This document shows positions 10,547-21,200 of a stretch of DNA of 25,154 nucleotides, piece by piece. Source of the stretch: Rhizophlyctis rosea (lineage: Eukaryota; Chytridiomycota; Chytridiomycetes; Rhizophlyctidales; Rhizophlyctidaceae); NCBI GenBank assembly GCA_027596075.1, contig JADGJC010000436.1, positions 1 to 25,154 of the forward strand, read 5' to 3'. The notes beneath the pieces are model-generated. The model did not search any database. It was not told the origin of the DNA and was given only the letters and a program-made list of their open reading frames with translations. The translations under genes were made by a program, and so were the position numbers. Positions within the stretch are counted from its first letter, which is position 1. Each line of letters begins with the position of its first letter.

Positions 10547-11191
10547 TCAATCGGAGGGGTTACGGGGACTACTTCGGATAGCATCCAACCTTTGAATGTG
10601 GTGCAGAAGTGAACTAGGCATTCTTTTTTGATTAATTCTGGGATCAACACCATTCGATTTGGGAGGCAGGGCTTGTACTCTGTGGGAACGTCGCAAGGAT
10701 ATCAGGATTTGAATCCTCTTGGGAAACACACACTGGCTAAGATGAGCATCGGGAAGGCAACGAAGTGCAACCACACCTGAATCAAGTGAGACTAATCCCT
10801 TGCAACATCCTTCAACAACAAAAAAAATGAATGGAGATGGACGTGAAACAGTGGACAGTGGTGAAAGCGCGTTCGTGTCCAGGTCCTCAGGTCCCCTGCT
10901 GCCGGCCAAGCTCCACCCCATCTTTGACATACCCACCTTCAGCATACCGAACAGTGCAGTCAGCTTTGACCACAGGGGTTTTAAAATCCGCATACGGCTG
11001 TCGTCTCTAGGCGCTTTTTTGTCATTCGTGCATAGGTCTTTTGATGGTTCCTGGTCCGATATTTCGTTAGGTGTTTGGTCATCGCAAAAATTCGCTGCCT
11101 GCATGGAAGTTTGGCTTACTCTGCCCGCCGATAAGTCGAATGGATCTACCGTACTAACCCGCTTATAACCCCCCCTTGAGGAGGTACTCAT
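10547..11191 (-). CDS. uncertain 214-residue reading frame starting inside a MITE-like element
   Basis: The minus strand is open for 214 codons from ATG (11191-11189) to TGA (10549-10547), which is long for non-coding DNA in this window. The first residues (MSTSSRGGYKR) are encoded by the inverted repeat of the element at 11163-11272, so the start codon was supplied by that element. The middle is charged (for example NDKKAPRDDSRMR near residues 55-67), followed by a hydrophobic or amphipathic stretch (LWSKLTALFGMLKVG) and a second one (PFIFFVVEG). No domain is recognised. It lacks the C-rich to G-rich composition change of the convincing genes here. It could be a chance frame, a degraded gene, or an exon of a gene continuing upstream on the minus strand. 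Confidence 0.2.
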   Translation of the reverse strand: MSTSSRGGYKRVSTVDPFDLSAGRVSQTSMQAANFCDDQTPNEISDQEPSKDLCTNDKKAPRDDSRMRILKPLWSKLTALFGMLKVGMSKMGWSLAGSRGPEDLDTNALSPLSTVSRPSPFIFFVVEGCCKGLVSLDSGVVALRCLPDAHLSQCVFPKRIQILISLRRSHRVQALPPKSNGVDPRINQKRMPSSLLHHIQRLDAIRSSPRNPSD

Positions 11192-11272
11192 TTTGGTGGC
11201 TGAGTGCCTGTGTCCGCGTGGCTCGAGAACTGTGCCAGTCAAAAGGAGTACCTCCTCGAGGGGGGGCTATAA
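11163..11272. mobile_element. MITE-like element with 27-bp terminal inverted repeats
   Basis: The left end (11163-11189: TTATAA, a run of seven C, then TTGAGGAGGTACTC) and the reverse complement of the right end (11246-11272) agree at about 25 of 27 positions. The interior continues the symmetry: TTTTG-TGGC near the left end can pair with GCCA-CAAAA near the right end, so the 110-bp unit can fold into one long hairpin. TATAA is present at both outer edges and may be a target-site duplication or part of the repeat. Short length, terminal inverted repeats and no coding capacity fit a miniature inverted-repeat transposable element. The superfamily cannot be assigned from one copy. Confidence 0.65.
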
Positions 11273-13805
11273 ACGAGGTTCTACGGTATCAGATTCACAC
11301 CCACCCTTCTTATCTGCCGACTTCCCCCACAATTAGACAATTCTTGCCTTTCAAGTTTCCCTGTTTCCAGCCACAACCGGTGAACCGCAGTCACTTTTCA
11401 GACCTGTCAAACATTGAACGTGCAGACAACCGCCACATTCCAACAATGACATGGCACAGTGACGCCACTCTCTCCCTTCATCTCCCTTGAGTTTTGAGTG
11501 ACGTCAAGCCCCCCTGAAATCCTTCAGACACGCGTGTTGTACACATTGTCGATCGTCGTACCAATCCGAAGAGGCAGAGTCATTTACCCGTCATTCGTTC
11601 GGGAGATCACACCCTTGGTTGGTCCGAGCCCGCCCGTCCCAGGGCTTTGTTTCTCCGATGCATTGATGAAACACAAATCGGGAACCGAGTAGCCGATTTG
11701 GGGAGGAAAATGGCAGGAGTGCAGAGGGTTCCAAGGGATTGGAAATATGGTGTTGCTGGATGCGCAGTTTGCAAGTTGATTTTGGTGTCAAGGCCCTCGG
11801 AACTCCGAGCGGATTGGAGGAGCGGGGAGTCGGCACATTGGGACCCATGGACGGATTTTCCAACAGAACCAAGATAGCAAGACAATACACAAAGCACCAG
11901 AGCTAGCATCATTACTACCGAACCAGGATTCGCATGTAACATCATCATCAAAGCGTAAATGTGTGTTGTACCATTGGAGGCAAGTGATAGCGACATAAGG
12001 GCTTTGGCGGACTCAGAAGGCCCGGAAAGGCCTCTCCCTGAGGGTCTTTGTTCACTGTTTGACTTGTTGGAGGGACGATTGCCGACTCATGCACACAATG
12101 CGCAGTTTTCGTACCATGGACATATTGGCAGGGGCTTTTGTTGCCCTCATCATTTATTATCTCTGTGTGCCTATCATTCATCAAGTTTTCGCGCTCAGCT
12201 TCATGGTTTTGATCCACCTGAACAGGTTTTTGCCGTAAGCCCAACCAGCTTCCTGGTCCGAGATTTGCATTGCAATTTTCGTGCGTGTCGGTTGGGGTCG
12301 TGTGTCTGATCTTTTGATTGCGTCCCATCGTAACAGTCTTCCCGCAAATGCTGCGGGCATAAGACGCACAGACCCATTACAGTCTCGGAGCCAGGTAAAT
12401 GTAATGAGGGTGCAGTTTATATGCGATAGATCGGAAGAAAGAGGTAAAAGCACTACATAGAAAGGATCGAGATGGAAAAATGTCGCATCATGTTTGGCGG
12501 GCTTGGGTCTTAAGGGCAGGGTGAGAGGGTGCTAGGGTGGAGGTGGTGTCTGTGCTTTGACGACATAGTCTCACGATTGAATGCGATGAGGGTTGGGGCC
12601 AAACAACAAGCCCTTGCTGGCCCAACAAACTGGGCTGTCATAGTGTGGACACTGCTCATTGAACAGCCAGCCCAAACACGGGCCCCGCAAACACAGGCCT
12701 GAGCAGAGTTTGCAGGAATGCGCAGCAAAGTTGCAGGCCCAATCAGACGCGATTGCTCACAGTCCGTTGAATTGGGTTAGAATAACAAGTGTAAACTTGG
12801 GTTCTCGGATCATAAGGGAACAAGTGCATGGGAAAGAGCAGATCAAAAAGCGCAGACGCGCGTATTCCTTCGCCTGTTCATCTGTCCTTCACTTTGATGC
12901 GTGTCCCTCACTCACGGCACTATTATCCATACATCCGTAGACTTCCGTAGGGTCATTCATTCCCATCAAACTTCTCACCTAGGCCAAAACGGTGGTGAAC
13001 ATAATCAAAGGCCTGTTCCTTCTTCTCGGTCTAGACCCGCGCAGTTAACGCATCCGTCGTATTTACTTCTTTCAATCCCTGATTGCTGGTACGGAAGGAA
13101 CTGAAGACAAGAGAGGTGTGTTGCACTTTATTTTGGTGGCCACGTAGTGTGAGAAATATCACGGTCTTGGAGAAGGTTGATAGTGTTTTCACACCTTCCC
13201 ACGCTGTATGCTGGACTTACATATGGATGGAACTATCACTGATGGCATGGTCGAATATCATTATACGTATGAAAAGACTATCTGCCTTGAAGGCACTAGG
13301 CATCGTTGGAATGTCGGGGTCACGATGTCGGATGACCGCTCAGCGCAATGCTTGTACGCACTTGCCGTCAAAGTAATGGCGTGGGAAAGCACCATCTTTT
13401 CGACATCTGCTCACGATCCACCTTACTGACCATCATCCAATTACTATACTTTCCCACGCTGTTACAACGCCATGCAGGTCTCCGCTTGTTCGCCCCACCC
13501 CTTTGCCCATTTCGGCACATCGTCCGCGGCCCTATCGGACGTTCGGTCCGTAGTCCACCGCGGCCTTCCCATGAGCCGCCCGCACTGGTATTGATATTGG
13601 GGAATAAAGGTATGGTTTCCGCTTGGCAGCATACTCCCTGTATCTGAACATCTATCCTCATCTAATACGCAACCCTTCATCCATCTCAGCTATACCTGCG
13701 GTCCGTTGACATAACATAAAGAACCCCAGTTTTCATCGTTCTCGTCCCAGTATTGGCGGTGCAAAGAGCAACCAAACTTTCGACATAAATCAGCCTTCTG
13801 AAGAT
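11273..13805. other. long intergenic region upstream of the GATA-factor gene
   Basis: Short open frames occur on both strands (for example minus 11607-11996, with a hydrophobic stretch near its start, and a plus frame at 11959-12309), but they overlap each other and match nothing I know. The right part, toward 13805, should hold the promoter of the GATA-factor gene. It is C-rich near 13490-13570, and no TATA box stands out. Confidence 0.35.
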
Positions 13806-13881
13806 GTGAGTGTTTGTCTATGTATCAAATGATGTCTATACTCGAATCTCTAAGCATTACTTCTGGGATTCCATCCTCCAG
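13806..13881 (+). other. probable 5'-UTR intron of the white-collar-2-like gene
   Basis: GTGAGTGT at 13806 is a strong donor, and CATCCTCCAG ending at 13881 is a good acceptor preceded by pyrimidines. The 76-bp length matches the coding introns of the same gene (78 and 76 bp). It lies 79 bases upstream of the chosen ATG. Confidence 0.5.
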
Positions 13882-13960
13882 TGTTGCCTTCATCTAGTTG
13901 CTTCACACGATTGATCAAGTGCTCCACACCTTTCCATTTCATCACCCTACTACCACCAAA

Positions 13961-16900
13961 ATGGACGGAAAGTACCAATTCCTCGACTCCACCCAATCCC
14001 TCTTCCATACTCCGACCCCACCCATGCTATCCTCCTCACACTCTCCACCTTCCGCAAGTGGCGACTTAGTTTCATCCCTGCTGTCCTCCGACTCAGCAAC
14101 AAATTTCATGACGGAGGGCTCAATTGGCTTGGACATATCTACTACGTTCGCCAACTCCATCTCATCTTCAATGATGACGACGGCAACAGTAACAACAGAT
14201 CAGCCCGATTGGGGGAATTTGGATTTCCTATTAGGCGCTGAGACCATCCCGACACCCAAAAGTCTCATGAACACGCCGTCGAGTTTCATCCTTTCCCCGG
14301 CCGTACCAGGTGCTAAATCATATAGTGCTAGTGCGAGCTCGTTTGCTGCTCCAAGCTCAGTTGCTGTCCAGCAGCAGGATATTCAGCAATTCCATCCCGG
14401 AACGAGTACAGGCGCGAGTGGGATGAGCGGTGCTCTAACCTCTCATGCATATTCCAAAGCTCACGCCCAATCTTCGTATATCGCTTCGATATCTCAATCA
14501 CATGAACGCGTTCATTCTCAGACATTCTCGTCATCGCTACCACCGCATTTTTCCGCATCCGCATCGTACCTGCCCGCAACCGTTCCAGTAACATCAGTGC
14601 CAACGTCGTCGCGATATCTACCACCAGACCCAAGTTTCACCGTTCCGTCGTACGTCCCTCCGCTAATACCTTTCAATTTCGAGGAATTCCTCCCATCCCT
14701 TCCCGCATCAATGACGCCAGCTCCCGCCAGGTCGATGCCAATGTCGATGACCAGCACAACGATGGGCACGGGAATGGGAATGTGTATGGGACCGGCACAG
14801 TATCAAATGACAGCGCAATCACCATCGCAAGTGCAAACCTCGATGCCAACGGGGACGCAGTATTTGCCTAGCGCCCACTATAGTATGGATCTTGTAGGAG
14901 CGAGGAGGGCGAGTAACAGCGGATATTACGTCAGTCCTTTGAGGCCTGATTCTACGGGCGCCACCATGGGCGGACCTCATTATGCGGATCCGAGAGCTGT
15001 GTTTGGTGCGGTCTCTGATAGTGGTGATATGGCCGCTGTGAAGAGGGAGGGGAGTCGATATGGCTCACCCATGGAGACTAGTGGCGAGGAAAGGTATAGT
15101 AAGGTTAGGCGAGTCAGTGGTGGTTCCGGGGTTGCAAATGGTAGGGACGACATGTGGGGTTATCCTCCATCCAATGGTGGGTATCCCAGGTCTGGCTCGT
15201 GGAATGTTAATGCTGCTTCCCGATCGCAATATGGTCACCTGCCAGGTGCGGAACGCCGCATGGAAGTTGATGACCTGGATGTAGAGGCGAATAGGGGTCA
15301 GCAAGCTGCTTGGTTGATGAAGCAGCAGAGGGATAGAGACACATCTATGTCCCTGAACGTAGATACCAGAAGGTCCAACGACATTCCCCACGAACGACGA
15401 CAATCTGTATCCTCCGCAACCACATCACCTACCCAACACCGCCGCCCCTCCATCTCCCCCCCAGTCCCCTCCCAACCCCCCCACCCACCCCCATCACCCC
15501 AACCACCCCCCATATCCCGCCACGTAACTTCAGTCCTAAACCACTTCACCTCCTCCCCAACATCCTACGCCCGCCTCCTTTCCGAGCTCGCCGACCTCCT
15601 TCTCGTTATTAACGAGAGCGGATCGATCATGTGGGCTGGTGGGGCGTGTGAGCGTCTTGTTGGGTTTGAGGCTTCGGAGCTTTTGGGGAGGGAGATGGGG
15701 GAGTGTGTGCATCCGGGGTGTAGGGGGACTGTGAAGAGGTGTTTGGAGGGGTTGGTTGGGGAGGGGGGAGGGGGTGGTGAGGAGGGGAGTTGTGTGGTGA
15801 GGTTTTTGAGGGGGGGTGGTAATAATGCTTTGGGGGGTGAGGGAGAGGGAGCGAAAGGTACGCCTTACCCACCATCGAACGACGACAAGAACGAACCTAC
15901 CCGTCCATCTTCCAACCAAGCGAACGGAACCGTCCCGTCCACGACCACCACCACCTCAACAAACCGCAACCCCGCACCACCCGACACCTGGACCCTCCTC
16001 GAATTCTCCCTCCGCCTCTCAACCGACCCCAAACACCCCTCCCGCCGCTTCATCCTCTGCTCCGGACGCGAAGTTGCAGGCAAAAAGAACGGAATGTCGA
16101 CTGCCGTTGACGAGGTCCTCGATCTCCGGATCCGGAACCTGCGGTTACGGATGGTTGTTGATGGGATGAGGAGGTGTGGGGAGGATTTGGGGGATGTTGA
16201 TTTGGGGGAGTTGGGGTTGGTGGAAGATGATGATAGTGGTGCGGGTGGGGAAGGGGTTGAGAGGATTCGGGGTGGGGGTGAAGGTAGGGGGAGGGAAGTT
16301 GTTGAAGAGGATGGTGAGGAGAGTAGTGAGGGGAGTGATGATAGTCATCCTTTCTTGTCGAATCAGCGGTATGCACATTTGGTTGATTTCAAGAATCGGG
16401 GTCGTGAGACGGATTTGCGGGGGAAAGGCGTAGGAATGGAGAATTGTGGTGGTGGTGGTGGGGGTGGAAGGACGTCACCGGGGTTGGATGGGGAGGATGG
16501 AAGTGGGGGGGAGAAGAGACGGAAGGTTTCTGGGGGTGTTGTGGCTGTTGCTGCTGAGTGGGTTGGAGATAGTGGTGGGGGTGATGGAGGTGTGGAGGAG
16601 GATTGTGAGGATGGGAGTGGGTCGCCTAGGAAGCGGAAGGGACGGGGTGAGGGTGGGAGTGATGGTGGGGAGGTTGGGAAGGGCGGTGGTGTAACTGGGA
16701 AGAGAAAGGTATGTTGATACCCGTATTCCTCGATGGTGTCCATCTTTTGTTCGTTGCTCACACATGTCTTTCTTCGCATCGCACAGAAGAAAGCCAAACT
16801 CCTCCCACCAGACCTCTTTTGCCGGCAATGCGGGACGACACGGTCACCGGAATGGCGGAAGGGACCGGATGGTCCTAAGACGTAAGTTTCCACCAACCGC

Positions 16901-17012
16901 CACCCCTCCTTAATTCCCTTGCCTCATATACCCCCATTTAACACTCCCACTCCCCAGACTATGCAACGCCTGCGGTCTCGCGTACGCTAAGAAGCAGAAG
17001 AAGGTTGGGTAG
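13961..17012 (+). CDS. wc-2: white-collar-2-like PAS and GATA zinc-finger transcription factor
   Basis: Coding exons are 13961-16708, 16787-16881 and 16958-17012 (introns 78 and 76 bp, GT-AG), giving 965 residues. The N-terminal half is Ser/Thr/Pro-rich and probably disordered. A PAS domain begins near residue 531 (LLLVINESGSIMW, then GFEASELLGREM and CVHPG). A Gly-rich and Thr/Asn-rich insert of about 75 residues interrupts it, and it resumes at TWTLLEFSLRL. Basic patches (EKRRKVSG, PRKRKGR) could be nuclear signals. The GATA finger is at the C-terminus: C928, C931, C950 and C953, spacing CX2C-X18-CX2C, with PEWRKGPDGPKTLCNACG. X18 spacing, one PAS domain and no LOV photosensor signature (GXNCRFLQ) point to WC-2 rather than WC-1. 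In Neurospora WC-2 partners WC-1 in the light-responsive complex and the clock. The ATG at 13961 has a good context (CCAAAATGG). The protein is longer than typical WC-2 proteins. Confidence 0.88.
15858..15920 (+). other. possible unrecognised 63-bp intron inside the PAS insert
   Basis: GTACGC at 15858 and CCAACCAAG ending at 15920 could be splice sites of a 63-bp segment that contains no in-frame stop and is a multiple of three. It starts exactly where the coding strand changes from G-rich to C-rich, as at real exon starts elsewhere in this window. Removing it would shorten the low-complexity insert within the PAS domain by 21 residues without changing the frame. No transcript evidence is available. 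Confidence 0.25.
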
Positions 17013-17144
17013 GGAAGCGGATTTGGCGCATTTTTATTGGAGTAAAATAAGTATTAGCAGTATGCTTTTTTCAAATATGTACATACGGTTTTTTTTCGAT
17101 GATAGTGGTAATTGAAATGAAAATGTGGTATATAGGTTTTTTGC

Positions 17145-17150
17145 AATAAA
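17145..17150 (+). terminator. poly(A) signal AATAAA of the white-collar-2-like gene
   Basis: A canonical AATAAA lies 133 bases after the TAG stop, inside an A/T-rich 3' region with T runs near 17070-17095 and 17137-17142. It fits a cleavage and polyadenylation signal for the gene upstream. Confidence 0.5.
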
Positions 17151-17676
17151 GTTAGGCATGGAAAGTGGGAATGGAGGGGTTGCTTTTTTAGTGGTTTGAA
17201 GGCAGTGACGGGGAAAGAGAGATTATTGGCTCAGGGCGGGGGACTGTGACTGCACGGCTCTATTTATCCATTCAGGCTGCGGTGCGTTGTTCTTTTTGTG
17301 ATTTTCTGGCTTCCAACAACTTCGCATCGGTGAGTGGGGGATGGGGACAGACAGACCATCAGTTCAGAGTCACTTCCGGAAAGGAAAAAGAATGTGTATA
17401 CTCAGACATGTGCTATGTGATCCGGATGCATAGATCGGCGCAACATCGTATTCTTGCGAGGAAAATTCCGTCTCGGATGGTGAGATCTCATGGCTATCTC
17501 CTTGACCGTAAGAGTACGTGGCAAAAGGCGCGAATACTTGCTACGTATTCGGCACGTCCAAACAAAGATAAGGATCCGACAACTCAAGCTACTCCCATCC
17601 CGAACCTCCGGTTTAACGCTGATCGTAACCTGTGACCCAATTTTGATTCAAGGCCCGCCCTTCTTTTCGCTTCTGC

Positions 17677-18201
17677 ATGTCGGGGCTGATTTGCTCTGAG
17701 GAGTGTGTGCTGGTACCTTTTTCAGTTTTTTCGGCATGGGTGGGATTCGGAAAGAACAGAAAAATGAATGGGCATATACGCTCAAGTCGTAGGCTGGCAA
17801 TAAGCAGCATGGTTCCGAGCGTTCACTGTGTTCTACAGGCGTACGATGAGTCGTTATTGAGCAATTGGCCTATGCTGATGGATGTGGCGCTATTGCAGAT
17901 TGGTCACTTCGGAAGTCTTCGAATGAGTGATGATGTGGGAATCCAAATCTGTTCAAAAGTCAACAGCAAAGAACTTCAAGAGAGGAACTGCCACCTTCAC
18001 AAATTGCTTGAGCTTGGAATCAAAGAGAGAAAATGCCAGCTTCACAAATTGCTTGAGCTTGAAATGAGATATCAGTCCTTGCAGTACAACCGCCGACCCC
18101 CGTATTTTTTTCTCTGGCTGATCAAAGTGGTAGAGATATCAAATCGTGGTGGGCGTTCGAGGTTTTGTTTGAGCCCGATCACGATAGATGGTAAAGATTA
18201 G
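17677..18201 (+). CDS. doubtful 174-residue reading frame with an internal duplication
   Basis: An ATG at 17677 opens 174 codons to TAG at 18199-18201. About residues 99-128 form two copies of a 15-residue unit (ERNCHLHKLLELGIK and then ERKCQLHKLLELEM), which would make a short Leu-rich helical or coiled-coil segment. No family is recognised, there is no clear promoter, and the length is not beyond chance. The duplication preserves the frame, as a real gene would require, but 45 bp is a multiple of three and the frame could have stayed open by luck. Confidence 0.2.
   Translation: MSGLICSEECVLVPFSVFSAWVGFGKNRKMNGHIRSSRRLAISSMVPSVHCVLQAYDESLLSNWPMLMDVALLQIGHFGSLRMSDDVGIQICSKVNSKELQERNCHLHKLLELGIKERKCQLHKLLELEMRYQSLQYNRRPPYFFLWLIKVVEISNRGGRSRFCLSPITIDGKD
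17972..18061 (+). repeat. two-copy 45-bp tandem duplication
   Basis: The units 17972-18016 and 18017-18061 share an identical 3' half (CTTCACAAATTGCTTGAGC plus TTG) and a similar 5' half (AAGAGAG, then TGCCA). They differ at several positions, so the duplication is not brand new. Confidence 0.75.
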
Positions 18202-21200
18202 AAATACCATGTAACATCATTGAGATCCATCTGACTCACTTGACTCAGTGCCACCATGATCCAACGGGCATATGTACCAGACATTTTTGTTGCAGTGAGT
18301 TGAAGCAGATTTAGGCGGAGCCAACGGTGAACGCACAGGCTCAATCTGAAAGAGTCATTGCAGTGAATAGCTCGGGCGCCTGAAGTTTGGAGGGTCGTTT
18401 CTCTCCACACTGCACTGTGAATCCTAATTGTTCTGCCATCTTTTTCTTACTTTCAAAGTGATGTCTGGATAGATGATGGGAGTTACTTTAGTCACTCAAC
18501 TCGCGGTGTATCTGTCATTTTCATGACGGATGACAACCATGACAGTGTGAAATAAAAGAAATTCGACCGTCATTGATTGACAAATGATTGTTTCGCCACC
18601 GCTTTAAAAGATGGGCAGTAATGTCTTCTTCTGCATTTGCGCCGCAGGACGCTCAATCCATGGAACTGCAATTTGTGAGACGAAAGTAAAAAGCAATGAG
18701 CTGTGTGCACCCATATTGAGGAAGGCCATCCTTCGATGCTCCTTGGCGACACCAATGTCGAAAAGCGGTCATTCATCGAAACCTGATGATGGCAGATTTG
18801 TCGAGACGAGCTATGGAGCCCTCTTGAACTTCATGGGTGCATCGCTGTTCCAATGTTGTCCTCCTTGCCAACGTAAGGCCAATCGGAGTCCAAAATCGAT
18901 GAAGGAACTTGAGTTGCCCACATCGAGCAGAAGCAGGCTCAGAGTACCCCAAACTCAGTCATGCCAACACGTGTTTGACAATTGCACATACTGATGATAG
19001 GAGAGTGAGACCAATTCTTTTTGGTGGTCTTCATATGAAAGGATGTGAGTGATGTGATTTAGTGGCACCTAGTAGAGTCAACCCCGACAAAGAAATCATA
19101 ACCGATCCGATTGATTGTTGATCTGCTATGAGAGAGCATTTCGCCTGACTCCGGAGTGAAGATGTTGAGGCAGATCACTGTTCCGATCTGTTACCCCAAT
19201 CGGACGCTTTTCCTTTTTGAAGCTGCCAAGCCAACGGCAGGTTGTTAAATGGGCGATATCTAAATTACACCAGCTTGGAGCTTGAAGTTGTTCGTGATCA
19301 CAATCACGATGAATGAACAAGGACCCCGAAGCAAAACAATGAATGCCAACCCGGTCATCCTAACGGGCAACATTCCTGGAAGGAAGGGCTGTCCGGTCTA
19401 AAATTCGCAATCTGTTTGATGTATCAAATTCTGGTCCCCCATGGCCCACATTATCAGGACAATCATTTTATGAAAGCTTCAAGCGATGGATTGATCAAAA
19501 GCTTGGACCATTCTGCCCGTCTTCAGCAAAACCAACACAAAGCCATACCACAGGGCCGGTCTGAGGACTACCATAATAGAGACCTGCTCTGTCCTTTTCC
19601 TCGCAATATGTTTGATCCCACATACAAAGTCCTAAGCAACCGCAGAAATTACAAGAGAAGGTTGACCCTACTTTGAGTGAACTTACTTTCGGCGTTGATA
19701 GGTGATCAGCTATGCGAGGCTTCATGTTCGTCATTTTTTTGCGTTATAAGATTGAAGATGGAGGGAATGTTTCACCGGGTCGCCGCGTACAGGGTTTTCA
19801 CTGCCTCTTGAGGTTGGAATTCGTTCGTTCCCCTCCCCTCTCTCCCAACAACCAAAAAAATAAAGTATCGAGACTTGGGGGATGAACCAAGCACACCCGA
19901 AGGATTCGACGAAGGTGGCCCTTCAGAAATCTTGACCATCACATTGAGGTACTTGGAATTGTAGTCCTCTGCCGTCGATGACGGTGAACCGCATGCAAAC
20001 GATCGTCACAATCAAACATGAGGACGTTGAGCTTTATTCCAATTCCTCTCAATCGTTGCTGCAACATGTTGTTTTGCACAGTTGGGATTTCCAAGGAATC
20101 AGTTGTCAGGGTGTGTACGGGATCTTCAACTACTCTTTTTCCAGAATTTTCGTCTTGTGCCCCGAAGGTTTTGCAACAAAAGAAAATGGCGAAATTGCCA
20201 CCAGGTGTTATACAGATAGCATAAGGATTCTTTCCACGTACAAAGTATGGTTGGGAAATGTCTACTTTGGTCTATGTAGCCATTACCGTCTGAGTTTCGG
20301 TTGAAGAGCTGAGAGCAAGAAAATCATCAGCACGTTCAGTCGGACCACATTAGCCTAACATTCAAAAAGTCTACTGGGTCAAGATCACACATGATGCATA
20401 CCATGTTGAAGCGTTGCTCACGATCACTGTTTCTCCGCAACTAGAAATAATTGCTGTACGTTACTTCTTATCGATCCAAACACAGACTGATCAGACTTGA
20501 GTATTAGTCGAGTCCAATCCCATTGACTTGAAAGCCGACAACGTACATCACAGCGTATGTGCGGCATATTAGCCTCCGGATGTCAGACCCACCATTTTCC
20601 CCCGCCTTTTCGATTCCGGCTGTGAACCACTTCAGGCGGGAATGATTCATCCGAGGCTTCGATAGGTTGAACTGACTGCAGAGGAAGGGTAAAAAGACAC
20701 TATCCTCGAACAAAGAGATCATTGACTAGCTGAACTACGTGTGCCTATACTCGCCGCCAAAGATGAATTTGGTGCAAAGGAATATGTTCGCTAACTGGTT
20801 GAATCGCCTGGCCCATCATGGGATCCGGGGAGGAAAAGTGGAGGACAACTTTTGACGAGGTATTTGAAACAGTGCATACAAACGTCTTGCTCCCCGCCGA
20901 TTTAAGGATATCTTCAATAAGGTTTCAGCAATGTACGCAGTCCACTAAAGCATGCTCAACAATCTCAGCTCAGTGGTCAAAAACAGATGGCCAAACTATC
21001 CTCTGCGAAAGTGCCCAAAACATCTCGTCGATGAAACGCATCAGCTTGTTGTCGAGAAGCACTAGGAGCGATGACGCTTTCACCCTCCCGGAAATGCAGA
21101 TATGCGTTCAACCCAAAACATCCGCACGCAATTTGAATCCATTCGTGCCAACGTCTTTCCTGAGACCCCCACAGCAAAGCCGCATTAGGAGGGTCTCAGG

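Noticed and set aside
11607..12328. Two overlapping minus frames with a hydrophobic segment that might be exons of one gene with 10547-11191
   Set aside because: I could not find splice sites joining them convincingly, and the plus strand is equally open.
15536..16896. Long minus-strand open frames opposite the GATA-factor gene, rich in Pro and Thr
   Set aside because: They are shadows of the G-rich coding strand; the plus frame has recognisable PAS and GATA domains and splice sites.
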